The notes under the pieces are model-generated. The model did no database searches, was not told where the DNA came from, and was given only the letters and a program-made list of their open reading frames with translations. Shown here in pieces: positions 56,706-64,000 of a DNA stretch of 64,000 nt (positions are counted from its first letter, which is position 1; each line of letters starts with the position of its first letter). This DNA comes from Streptomyces sp. AC558_RSS880 (GTDB taxonomy: Bacteria; Actinomycetota; Actinomycetes; Streptomycetales; Streptomycetaceae), in assembly GCF_019049255.1 (NCBI RefSeq), contig NZ_JAGMUJ010000150.1, positions 62,001 to 126,000 on the forward strand, given 5' to 3'. Position numbers and translations under genes: made by a program.

Positions 56706-58949
56706 ATGACCGTCCGTACAGCCGGTGCCGATGCCGAGGTGGAGCTCGCCATCGGCGGGATGACCTGCGCCTCGTGCGCCGCGCGGATCGAGAAGAAGCT
56801 CAACCGGATGGAGGGGGTCACCGCCACCGTCAACTACGCGACCGAGAAGGCCAGGGTGAGCTACGGCGGTGAGGTCACCGTCGGCGACCTGATCGCCACG
56901 GTCGAGGCCACCGGATACACGGCCCAGCGCCCCGCACCACCCGACGAGCCCTCCGGGGAGGACTCCGAGCCCGACGGACTCCGGCCGCTCAGGCAGCGGT
57001 TGGTGACAGCCGTGGCGCTGGCCGTCCCCGTCATCGCGATGGCCATGGTCCCCGCCCTGCAGTTCGAGTACTGGCAGTGGCTGTCACTGACGCTCGCGGC
57101 GCCGGTCGTCACGTACGCCGCCTGGCCGTTCCACAGGGCCGCGTTCACCAACGCCCGGCACGGCGCGGCCACCATGGACACGCTGATCTCGGTCGGCACG
57201 TCGGCCGCGTTCCTGTGGTCGCTGTGGGCGCTGTTCTTCGGCACCGCGGGCACCCCGGGGATGACGCACCCGTTCGAGCTGACCGTCGCCCGCAGCGACG
57301 GCGCCGGGAACATCTACCTGGAGGCCGCGGCCGGAGTGACCGCCTTCATCCTGGCCGGCCGCTATTTCGAGGCCCGCGCCAAGCGCAAGGCCGGTGCGGC
57401 CCTGCGCGCCCTGCTGGAGCTCGGCGCGAAGGACGTCACCGTACTGACCCCCGACCACGGGGAAAGGACGGTCCCGGTGGCCGAGCTGCGGACCGGCGAC
57501 CGCTTCCTGGTGCGCCCCGGCGAGAAGATCGCGACCGACGGAACCGTCGTGGAGGGATCCTCCGCGGTGGACGCCTCGATGCTCACGGGCGAGTCGGTGC
57601 CGGTGGAGGTGGCCGCCGGCGACCCGGTCACCGGGGCCACGATCAACGTCGGCGGCAGGCTCGTCGTGGAAGCCACGAGGGTGGGCGCCGACACCCAGCT
57701 CGCCCGCATGGCCAGGCTGGTCGAGGACGCGCAGAACGGCAAGGCCGCCGCCCAGCGGCTCGCCGACAGGATCTCCGCGGTCTTCGTCCCCGTCGTCCTC
57801 GCCCTCGCCCTGGGCACCCTCGGCTTCTGGCTCGGCAACGGCGCCGGTCTCACGGCCGCGTTCACCGCCGCCGTGGCGGTCCTGATCATCGCCTGCCCCT
57901 GCGCCCTCGGCCTGGCCACCCCCACCGCCCTGATGGTCGGCACCGGCCGCGGCGCCCAGCTCGGCATCCTCATCAAGGGCCCCGAGGTCCTGGAGTCCAC
58001 CCGCCGCGTCGACACCGTGGTCCTCGACAAGACCGGCACGGTGACCACGGGCCGGATGACCCTGCTGGCCGTGCACACCGCCGAGGGCACCGACGAGGCC
58101 GAAGCACTGCGGCTCGCGGGCGCGTTGGAGCACAGCTCGGAGCACCCGATCGCACGGGCCGTCGCCGACGGCGCCCGGCAGAAGGTGGGCGAACTGCCCA
58201 CACCGGAGGACTTCGCGAACGTGCCCGGGCTCGGTGTCCAGGGCGTCGTCGAGGGCCACGCGGTCCTCGTCGGCCGGGAGGGCCTGCTCCGGGAGTGGGC
58301 GCTGGAGCTGCCCGAGGACCTGAGGCGGGCCGGGGAGCGGGCCGAGGCGGCCGGACACACCGCCGTCCTGGCCGCCTGGGACGGTGCGGCGCGCGCGGTC
58401 CTGGAGATCGCCGACGCGGTGAAGGAGACCAGCCCCGAGGCGATCCGCCGGCTGCGGGCACTCGGACTGCGGCCGGTCCTGCTGACCGGGGACAACGAGG
58501 CGGTGGCCCGGACCGTCGCCCGCGAGGTCGGCGTCGAGGAGGTCATCGCCGAGGTGCTGCCGCAGGACAAGGTGGACGTCGTCAAGCGGCTCCAGGCGCA
58601 GGGCCGTTCGGTCGCCATGGTCGGCGACGGGGTCAACGACGCGGCGGCGCTCGCCCAGGCCGATCTGGGCCTGGCCATGGGCACCGGCACGGACGCCGCG
58701 ATCGAGGCCGGCGACCTCACCCTCGTCCGCGGGGACCTGCGGGCCGCGGCGGACGCCATCCGGCTCGCCCGCCGCACCCTGGGCACCATCCGGTCCAACC
58801 TGTTCTGGGCCTTCGCCTACAACGTCGCCGCCCTGCCGCTCGCCGCGGCCGGACTGCTCAACCCGATGATCGCCGGAGCCGCCATGGCCTTCTCCTCGGT
58901 CTTCGTGGTCGGCAACTCGCTGCGTCTGCGCACCTTCCGGGCCGGCTGA
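56706..58949 (+). CDS. copA: Copper-exporting P1B-type ATPase
   Basis: The 747-residue membrane pump has one N-terminal heavy-metal-binding domain with GGMTCASCAARIE (Cys21 and Cys24) and eight expected membrane helices. The intramembrane CPC motif is at about 397-399 (IIACPCALGLATPTA) and the actuator loop has LTGESVPVE. The phosphorylation site is DKTGT with Asp at about 441, the nucleotide domain has SSEHPIARA, and the hinge is VGDGVNDAAALAQA. CPC with a CxxC domain and downstream helix text NVAALPLAA marks the Cu(I) exporter group. It is induced through the CsoR-type promoter upstream and divergent from the secreted His-rich protein. Confidence 0.95.
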   Translation: MTVRTAGADAEVELAIGGMTCASCAARIEKKLNRMEGVTATVNYATEKARVSYGGEVTVGDLIATVEATGYTAQRPAPPDEPSGEDSEPDGLRPLRQRLVTAVALAVPVIAMAMVPALQFEYWQWLSLTLAAPVVTYAAWPFHRAAFTNARHGAATMDTLISVGTSAAFLWSLWALFFGTAGTPGMTHPFELTVARSDGAGNIYLEAAAGVTAFILAGRYFEARAKRKAGAALRALLELGAKDVTVLTPDHGERTVPVAELRTGDRFLVRPGEKIATDGTVVEGSSAVDASMLTGESVPVEVAAGDPVTGATINVGGRLVVEATRVGADTQLARMARLVEDAQNGKAAAQRLADRISAVFVPVVLALALGTLGFWLGNGAGLTAAFTAAVAVLIIACPCALGLATPTALMVGTGRGAQLGILIKGPEVLESTRRVDTVVLDKTGTVTTGRMTLLAVHTAEGTDEAEALRLAGALEHSSEHPIARAVADGARQKVGELPTPEDFANVPGLGVQGVVEGHAVLVGREGLLREWALELPEDLRRAGERAEAAGHTAVLAAWDGAARAVLEIADAVKETSPEAIRRLRALGLRPVLLTGDNEAVARTVAREVGVEEVIAEVLPQDKVDVVKRLQAQGRSVAMVGDGVNDAAALAQADLGLAMGTGTDAAIEAGDLTLVRGDLRAAADAIRLARRTLGTIRSNLFWAFAYNVAALPLAAAGLLNPMIAGAAMAFSSVFVVGNSLRLRTFRAG

Positions 58950-59034
58950 CCGGGGTGGGCGAACCCGTGCGGATGGATCATGCGTACCGTGGGCACCTGG
59001 TGATTCGTCCACGATGCCACTGCGGGAGAGACAG

Positions 59035-59706
59035 ATGAGCGAGCCGCCCACCACCGACCAGGACGTCACCCGTCCGCTCACCAGGCCCGTACCGCCCGCC
59101 GACGGACTGCGCAGGGTCGCCGCCGCGGTCCTCGGCGACCTCAGAGCCGTGGACGGCGCCCTGTACGCGGCGGTCGCCGCCACGCCGACGCCGACGCTCG
59201 ACCGGGCGCTGCGCAGACTGTCCCACACGGCCGACCACTCCAAGATCTCGTTCGTCATCGCCGGGGCCCTCGCCCTGAGCGGGGCCCGGCCGCGGCGGGC
59301 GGCGCTGGCGGGGGTGGGGGCGGTCGCCGTGGCGTCGGCGTCGGCGAACCTGCTGGGGAAGCGGCTGGTGCGCAGGGATCGGCCGGACCGGGAGGCCGCG
59401 CGGGTGACCGTGGACCGGCATGTGCCCATGCCGACGTCGGCGTCGTTCCCTTCGGGGCACACGGCGTCGGCGGTCGCGTTCGCCACGGCGGTCGGGACGG
59501 TGCTGCCCGCGGCGTCGGTGCCGTTGGGGGCGCTGGCGTGTGCGGTGGGGTACTCGCGGGTGCACACGGGTGTGCACTATCCGGGCGATGTGGCCGCCGG
59601 GGCCATCCTCGGCATCGCCAGTGCGGCCACCGCGCTGGCCGTGGGCGCGGCCCGGCTTCCGGCGTCGTACGCCCCGCACCGGATGCGGTCCCTGCGCCGG
59701 CCGTGA
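59035..59706 (+). CDS. PAP2-superfamily membrane phosphatase
   Basis: The 223-residue protein has a PAP2 phosphatase domain with all three motifs: KRLVRRDRP (motif 1, K-x6-R-P), SFPSGHTASAVAF (motif 2) and SRVHTGVHYPGDVAAG (motif 3, with catalytic His and Asp). Several membrane helices surround these. It should dephosphorylate a lipid phosphate, such as phosphatidate or a polyprenyl pyrophosphate. ATG 59035 follows GGGAGAG; the upstream in-frame ATG 59014 lacks this. Confidence 0.9.
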   Translation: MSEPPTTDQDVTRPLTRPVPPADGLRRVAAAVLGDLRAVDGALYAAVAATPTPTLDRALRRLSHTADHSKISFVIAGALALSGARPRRAALAGVGAVAVASASANLLGKRLVRRDRPDREAARVTVDRHVPMPTSASFPSGHTASAVAFATAVGTVLPAASVPLGALACAVGYSRVHTGVHYPGDVAAGAILGIASAATALAVGAARLPASYAPHRMRSLRRP

Positions 59707-59798
59707 CCCACGGACGCCGGCGCGGCCCGCTCCGCGGCCGCCGGTGACGGGGACGGCGCCCCGGCCGCCCGTCGACCGCGTTCCCGCGCCCGCGGGGC

Positions 59799-60554
59799 TC
59801 AGCCCGAACGAGCGATGACCTGTCCGACGACGGAGCAGCGCCTCCCGCACCGGGGACAGGTCGCCTCACCGAAGGCATGGGTCAGGGCGTGCGCCACGTC
59901 CTCGTGGCCGTCCGCCAGGGCCAGCCCGTGCAGGCGGCGGCCGAGGCCGTCGAGGGCATCGGGAGCGGCCGGGTGGAGCGGGAGGGTCTCGACACCGTCG
60001 GAGAGGGCGTGGTCCTCCGACGTACTGAAGAAGCCCCGCTCGCCGATGACCACCCACAGCACCTCGGAGCAGTCCTCATCAGGGCATTCGAGCTCGTACT
60101 CCTCACTGACGAGGCCCCAGACCAGATCCTCTCCCCAGGAGATGTCGCCCTCCAGGTTCAGGACCGCCTCGAGCAGGTAGCAGTAGCCGTCCCGGTCCCC
60201 GGTGACCCGGCGCCACCGGTGGGCGGCGGCCAGCAGGCGTGCGACCTCGGGTGCCCGTCGGTCCCGCAGCTCCCGGGTCTCGTGCCGCTGATCGGCCTGG
60301 ACCAGGAGTGCGCCGGCCAGGTGGAGGGCCGAAGCGGCCGTGTCGGCGTCGTCCCCCTCGGCCATGTCCGTCAGCGCGGGCAGCACCAGCGGGTGGGACA
60401 CGTCGAGCGAACCGTTGTGATACAGCTCCGTCCAGAGGTCGCTCCAGACCTGGCTGTCCCGGCCGGCGGCGGCACGTTCCAGCAGGGCGGCCGGACGGCC
60501 GGAACCGGCTTCGTCCACAGGGGGAAACGGGGAGTTGCTCGTCACCCGCGACAT
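59799..60554 (-). CDS. Hypothetical protein with zinc-ribbon-like cysteines
   Basis: The 251-residue soluble protein is not recognised as a named family. The first half is helical and may fold as HEAT-like repeats (LPALTDMAEGDDADTAASAL, HLAGALLVQADQRHETREL). Near 150-165 it reads ELECPDEDCSEVLWVVIGER, and near the C-terminus EATCPRCGRRCSVVGQVIA. The two cysteine pairs, C-x4-C and C-x2-C, could jointly bind zinc. Text beginning HPLVLPALTDMA suggests relatives of SMI1-linked or immunity-like proteins in Streptomyces, but this is not certain. It stands alone between a phosphatase and the sugar operon. Confidence 0.7.
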   Translation of the reverse strand: MSRVTSNSPFPPVDEAGSGRPAALLERAAAGRDSQVWSDLWTELYHNGSLDVSHPLVLPALTDMAEGDDADTAASALHLAGALLVQADQRHETRELRDRRAPEVARLLAAAHRWRRVTGDRDGYCYLLEAVLNLEGDISWGEDLVWGLVSEEYELECPDEDCSEVLWVVIGERGFFSTSEDHALSDGVETLPLHPAAPDALDGLGRRLHGLALADGHEDVAHALTHAFGEATCPRCGRRCSVVGQVIARSG

Positions 60555-60620
60555 CCAAGCAGACTCCGCCGGGCCGACGGCACCGGGAGGATCCCGGCGA
60601 CGTCCGTGCGGGCGGCGGGT

Positions 60621-61364
60621 TCACCCGCTCCCGTACGGCACGGTGACCCCCGGCAGCGCGTACTCGTCCCGCCGCCCGCACATCCCGTACCCGCCGCGCC
60701 GGCTGGGTTCCGCCTCGTACGCCGTCGCCCCGGCCAGATGGGTGAGGTCTCCGCCCGCCAGCGCGTCCAGCTGCGCGCCCGTGCGTTCCGCGGCCGCCAG
60801 CGCACCCGCCCGCCACAACTCCCGCCACACCGGAACCCGTTCCCGCACCAGTCGCGCGGCCGCCCGCAGGAACTCCCGGTACGGCCCGTCGTCACCGGCA
60901 CAGAGCGCCTCGCGCAGCACGAGGTACCCCTCGACCGCGAGGTCCCGCCGTCGCCGCGCCGCCGCCTCCACCCGGGTGTCCGTACCGGCCGGGAGCGTCG
61001 CGGCGTCCGCGTACCGTCCGGGGTCGGCCAGCACCTCCGCCGGGAAGGTGAACACGGCGTCCCCGGCCTCCGGCAGCCCGCTGTTCTGCATCAGCACCGT
61101 GACCCGCAGATCCCCGCCCTGCACCATCCGGTGCACGGTCCCCGGCGTGAACCAGGCCACCGTCCCCGGCCGCAGCGGGATGTCCCGGTAGCCGTCGGGG
61201 CTCAGCGTCTGCACGGCGCCCCGGCCGCCGGTCACGACGTACGCCTCCGTGCACACCAGGTGCAGATGCGGACTGCCGCCGCACACCCCGTCGGCGGCCT
61301 CCCAGTCGTAGGCGCTGAGATGCGACAGGCCGACCGCGCCGGGGAGCGGAGCGGGCCCGCTCAC
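60621..61364 (-). CDS. Cupin-domain protein of the DUF6807 operon
   Basis: The 247-residue protein has a cupin barrel with metal-ligand-like HLHLVCTEAYVVTGGRGAVQ (motif 1, about 29-48) and PLRPGTVAWFTPGTVHRMVQ (motif 2, about 61-80). A helical C-terminal half follows, with EGYLVLREALCAGDDGPYRE. Its GTG (61364-61362) overlaps the upstream gene's TGA by four bases (GTGA), so it is translationally coupled to the DUF6807 gene. It might bind or isomerise a sugar acid; no activity is established. Confidence 0.78.
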   Translation of the reverse strand: MSGPAPLPGAVGLSHLSAYDWEAADGVCGGSPHLHLVCTEAYVVTGGRGAVQTLSPDGYRDIPLRPGTVAWFTPGTVHRMVQGGDLRVTVLMQNSGLPEAGDAVFTFPAEVLADPGRYADAATLPAGTDTRVEAAARRRRDLAVEGYLVLREALCAGDDGPYREFLRAAARLVRERVPVWRELWRAGALAAAERTGAQLDALAGGDLTHLAGATAYEAEPSRRGGYGMCGRRDEYALPGVTVPYGSG

Positions 61365-62296
61365 CACGGCAGACCGTCCAGATGCTTCTCCACCCGCTCC
61401 CGGTCCCACACCCCGTCCGCGACCACGATGCGGTACCGGTACGCGAACGACTCCCCCGGCGGCAGCGCGAACTCCTCGAAGAACGCCCACGAGAACGCGA
61501 CCGACGGTATGGGCTGCGAGCGCACGAACCAGTGCGACGGGTGGACGGCGCTCCCGTCGAGGTTCTCCGGCGCGTGCGCGAAGACGAGCGTGGAGTGACC
61601 GTCGTGCTCGTCGTGTTCGGCGCTGAACGAGAGCCACGGCGCCCGCGTGCCCATGAGTTCTCCGGCCTCGGCACCGGCACCCGCGCCGACGTCCGGCACG
61701 AGGACCGTACCGCCCGTGAAGTCGCGCGGCCCGCGCCACTGCAGCCCGGTGTAGCCGGCCATCTCACGGCCGGCGGTGGTGGGCGAGCCGAACTCCAGTG
61801 CCACCTCACGCAGGTTGGTGAGCCGGATCGACCAGTCCAGCACCCAGGCCCCGGCCGCCACGTCCACCGAGTGGACGCTCAGCCCGCGTTCCTCGCGCGC
61901 CCACTCGGCGCCCCCGTTCTCCACCCAGGTGAGGTCCTCGGTGCAGTCGAAGCGCTCCTCCCCGGCCTCGAACGCGGAGAAGCCGTCGTGCCGCATGGAG
62001 CCGATCCGCTCGGGCAGCGCCAGGTAACCCCGCCCGTGCACATAGGAGTTGCCGCCCCAGAAGTTCTGCCCGGACAGGTGGCTGGCCGTCATCTGCAGCC
62101 CTTTGTGCCAGCGGTGGTCGTTGGGCCGGTACCCGGTCACCGTGTGCCCGGCGAGCGTGCGCACCGGATGGGCGTACGGCTTGCGGGACTCGAACGGCTC
62201 GGGGTCGGGCCGGTAGACGTAGCGGAGGATCTCGGTGCCGCCCGGTGCCGTCACCGTGACGGACTCGCCGTGACGGTGGGTGACGCGGATGCTCAT
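61361..62296 (-). CDS. DUF6807 (PmoA-like) protein
   Basis: The 311-residue protein matches the DUF6807 family throughout: YVYRPDPEPFESRKPYAHPV, GHTVTGYRPNDHRWHKGLQM, GYTGLQWRGPRDFTGGTVLV and RYRIVVADGVWD. These are beta-sandwich proteins found with Gfo/Idh/MocA oxidoreductases in sugar or glycoside catabolism. Conserved HP, NDHRWH and W-R-G residues may form the active pocket. ATG 62296 overlaps the stop of the Gfo/Idh gene (ATGA), and its own stop overlaps the cupin gene start, so three genes form a tightly coupled operon. Confidence 0.83.
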   Translation of the reverse strand: MSIRVTHRHGESVTVTAPGGTEILRYVYRPDPEPFESRKPYAHPVRTLAGHTVTGYRPNDHRWHKGLQMTASHLSGQNFWGGNSYVHGRGYLALPERIGSMRHDGFSAFEAGEERFDCTEDLTWVENGGAEWAREERGLSVHSVDVAAGAWVLDWSIRLTNLREVALEFGSPTTAGREMAGYTGLQWRGPRDFTGGTVLVPDVGAGAGAEAGELMGTRAPWLSFSAEHDEHDGHSTLVFAHAPENLDGSAVHPSHWFVRSQPIPSVAFSWAFFEEFALPPGESFAYRYRIVVADGVWDRERVEKHLDGLPW

Positions 62297-63408
62297 GCGC
62301 GCTCCTCGGTCGCCCAGTCGAGCCGGCCGCCGTGCATGGCCGCGTGGAAGGGGTCGCCGGGCGTGATCTCGCCGGCCCGCACCGGTCGCCCGGTGAACGC
62401 GGCCTTGTACAGCGCGGCGGCGAACTCCAGGGTGCCGCGCGCCTCCTGGCCGCTGCCCGGTGGCCGCACCCCCGCGTCGTAGGCGTCGAGCAGGGTCTTC
62501 AGCTGGGCCGTGTGCGAGCTGGGGACGTCGAGCGCCGGAGCGCGCCAGGCGGCGGCCCGCTCGGCGGGGACGTGCCGGGCCGGGGTGTAGGTCCAGTCGT
62601 CGTTGCCGTGCCCGTAGAGGTGGGTGAGTTCGACCGTGGCGTCGGCGCAGTCGACGCGGACGCGGCTCACCTCGTCCGGGGAGAGCACGCTGTTGACGAC
62701 GGTCGCGAGCGCGCCGCCACGGAAGCGGACCAGGGCGGTGGAGACGTCCTCGCTCTCGGTGTCGTGGACGAGGCGCGCCGCCATGGCCCGTATCTCCTCC
62801 CACTCGCCGAGCAGGTGCAGCAGCAGGTCGTACTGGTGGATGCCGTGCCCCATGGTGGGTCCGCCGCCCTCGGTGGCCCAGCGTCCGCGCCAGGGCACGG
62901 AGTAGTACGCGGCGTCCCGGTGCCAGGTGGTCTGGCAGTGCGCGACCAGCGGGGCGCCCAGTTCACCGCTGCGGATCAGCTCGCGGGCGTGGGCGGCGCC
63001 GGAGCCGTAGCGGTGCTGGAAGACCACGGACGCGTACGCCCCGGACGCCTCCTCGGCGGCCGCGATGTCGTCGTACTCGGCGAGCGACAGGCACAGCGGC
63101 TTCTCGCACAGCACCCACGCGCCGGCCTTGAGGGCGGCCACCGTCTGCTCCCGGTGGAGCGAGGGCGGGGTCCCGATCAGCACCAGGTCCGGCCGTACGG
63201 CGTCCAGCATCGCGCTCATCGAGGTGAACCCGGCGACCTGCTCCCCCGCGGAGGCGCGGAAGGCGTCGAGCCGGCCCTGGTCCACGTCGACGGCGGCGAC
63301 CAGTTCGGTGCGGTCGGCGTGGGCGCGCAGCGCGGGCAGATGGCCGCCGCTGACGATGGCGCCGGTGCCGACGACGGCGACACGGCGGCGGACGGGGGAC
63401 AAGGACAT
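62293..63408 (-). CDS. Gfo/Idh/MocA-family oxidoreductase
   Basis: The 371-residue protein has an N-terminal Rossmann domain (VAVVGTGAIVSGGHLPALRA), DLVLIGTPPSLHREQTVAAL, and the EKPL motif (WVLCEKPLCLSLAEYDDIAA) whose lysine helps catalysis. The C-terminal substrate domain has GGPTMGHGIHQYDLLLHLLG with the catalytic His. It oxidises a sugar or derivative with NAD(P). It is first in the operon with DUF6807 and cupin genes, behind a LacI-type palindrome. The actual sugar is unknown. Confidence 0.92.
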   Translation of the reverse strand: MSLSPVRRRVAVVGTGAIVSGGHLPALRAHADRTELVAAVDVDQGRLDAFRASAGEQVAGFTSMSAMLDAVRPDLVLIGTPPSLHREQTVAALKAGAWVLCEKPLCLSLAEYDDIAAAEEASGAYASVVFQHRYGSGAAHARELIRSGELGAPLVAHCQTTWHRDAAYYSVPWRGRWATEGGGPTMGHGIHQYDLLLHLLGEWEEIRAMAARLVHDTESEDVSTALVRFRGGALATVVNSVLSPDEVSRVRVDCADATVELTHLYGHGNDDWTYTPARHVPAERAAAWRAPALDVPSSHTAQLKTLLDAYDAGVRPPGSGQEARGTLEFAAALYKAAFTGRPVRAGEITPGDPFHAAMHGGRLDWATEERA

Positions 63409-63454
63409 GCGGCGCTCCTCGGAACGACGACGACGGCAGGCCGGGCAGCGTTCA

Positions 63455-63466
63455 GAAAGCGCTTTC
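63455..63466. promoter_or_regulatory. LacI/GalR-type operator before the Gfo/Idh operon
   Basis: The perfect 12-bp palindrome GAAAGCGCTTTC is centred about 52 bases upstream of the Gfo/Idh start. The central CG within A/T-rich arms is the classical LacI-family site. No LacI gene lies in the window. Confidence 0.8.
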
Positions 63467-63549
63467 CCTCACAGTCGACCCTAGGCCCGCGCGCAGGCAG
63501 CGACAACCCCGTGTCCCGATTTCGGGATCATCGGAAGCCCGCGGCTCCC

Positions 63550-64000
63550 CTACGCCCGCGCCCCGCCCTCCGAGCGCAGCCCTCCGCCCTGCCCCAGCAA
63601 CCGGTACCGCCGCTCGGGCCGCCCCGTCGCCCCGTACCGCAACGACACCTCCACGGCGCCCACGGTGTGGAAGTACTCCAGATACCGGCGGGCGCTGACC
63701 CGCGAGACCCCGGTCAGAGCCGCGCACTCGGTGGCCGACAGGGTGCCGTCGGTCTCGCGCAGGGTGCGCTCGACCAGCCCCGCGGTCTCCGCGCTCATGC
63801 CCTTGGGCAGCACCGGGGCCGCCGGCCCCGCCACCCCGGCCAGCACCCGGTCGACGTCCGCCTGACCGCGGACCACCGTGTCGAGCAGCCGGCCGCGCCG
63901 GCCGGCGTAACGCTCCAGGCGCCCGCGCAGGTCCTCGAAGTCGAACGGCTTGAGCAGATAGTCGACGACCCCGTGCCGGACCGCGCCGCGCACCGCGTCC
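63550..64000 (-). CDS. CitB/DcuR-type response regulator (C-terminal part, cut by window edge)
   Basis: The readable 150 residues hold the end of a receiver domain (AVRHGVVDYLLKPFDFEDLR, with the conserved K-P) and a C-terminal helix-turn-helix region. The latter has LSATECAALTGVSRVSARRY followed by LEYFHTVGAVEVSLRYG. This matches response regulators of the CitA/CitB, DcuS/DcuR group that sense C4- or C6-carboxylates with a sensor kinase. The start and phosphorylated Asp lie beyond 64000. ATG 63993 in the frame is internal to the receiver domain and is not the true start. Confidence 0.87.
   Translation of the reverse strand, partial: DAVRGAVRHGVVDYLLKPFDFEDLRGRLERYAGRRGRLLDTVVRGQADVDRVLAGVAGPAAPVLPKGMSAETAGLVERTLRETDGTLSATECAALTGVSRVSARRYLEYFHTVGAVEVSLRYGATGRPERRYRLLGQGGGLRSEGGARA

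Noticed and set aside
63993..64000. ATG 63993 as the start of the response regulator
   Set aside because: It lies inside the receiver domain, before the K-P motif only; the phospho-acceptor part must lie beyond the window.

Overview
The window looks like a Streptomyces chromosome. G+C is very high with G/C in third codon positions, GTG starts are frequent, Shine-Dalgarno sites are GGAGG-like, and there are many TetR and DeoR regulators. It also carries families typical of the genus: a DUF6643 protein, an Rv1733c-type membrane protein, TerD proteins, an SHOCT protein, a DUF4865 protein and a HATPase anti-sigma-like protein. No rRNA, tRNA or CRISPR array was seen. All assignments come from reading the sequence and translations; no database search was run.

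Region 1 (1 to about 20.8 kb) is accessory and partly decayed. It holds a broken acyl-CoA thioesterase, an Imm7-type immunity protein, a wrecked IS5-family element ending at the stop codon of a P450, and a P450/TetR pair sharing a palindromic operator. A lower-strand run follows: an MprF-like aminoacyl-phosphatidylglycerol synthase, a P450 homologue without the haem cysteine, and an SDR fragment. Next is a TetR/DHA2 efflux pair, then a flavoenzyme cluster at 10.1-15.2 kb (two FAD monooxygenases and a flavin amine oxidase). In that cluster a TetR gene lies between two near-identical 24-bp operators that overlay clear promoters. At 16.4-19.1 kb two IS5-family elements sit end to end and share one TAA target repeat. 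The first carries a SUKH (SMI1/KNR4) gene inside perfect outer inverted repeats. ABC-ATPase and cupin pseudogenes follow.

Region 2 (about 20.9 to 64 kb) is intact and core-like. It starts with an MHS transporter, a PucR regulator and 3-hydroxybutyrate dehydrogenase (probable hydroxy-acid use), then a Nudix hydrolase, apolipoprotein N-acyltransferase, an O-antigen-ligase-like protein, a PH-domain protein, an Asp/Glu racemase-like protein and a GT2 glycosyltransferase. A TerD fusion, DUF6643, an Rv1733c-like protein, a beta-helix/AAA ATPase fusion and a membrane hydrolase follow. From 39.7 to 53.7 kb there are regulators and metabolic enzymes: DeoR, SRPBCC, Cds1-like cysteine desulfhydrase, HATPase, AKR, TetR/DUF4865, an F420-type PPOX enzyme, a beta-hydroxyacid dehydrogenase, ROK, AlkB, an RlmG-like methylase and an aldolase/SIS/DeoR sugar unit. 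The end holds a GH15 enzyme, a copper unit (secreted metal-binding protein diverging from CopA, with two CsoR-type operators), a PAP2 phosphatase, a cupin/DUF6807/Gfo-Idh operon preceded by a LacI-type operator, and the C-terminal part of a CitB-type response regulator cut by the window edge.
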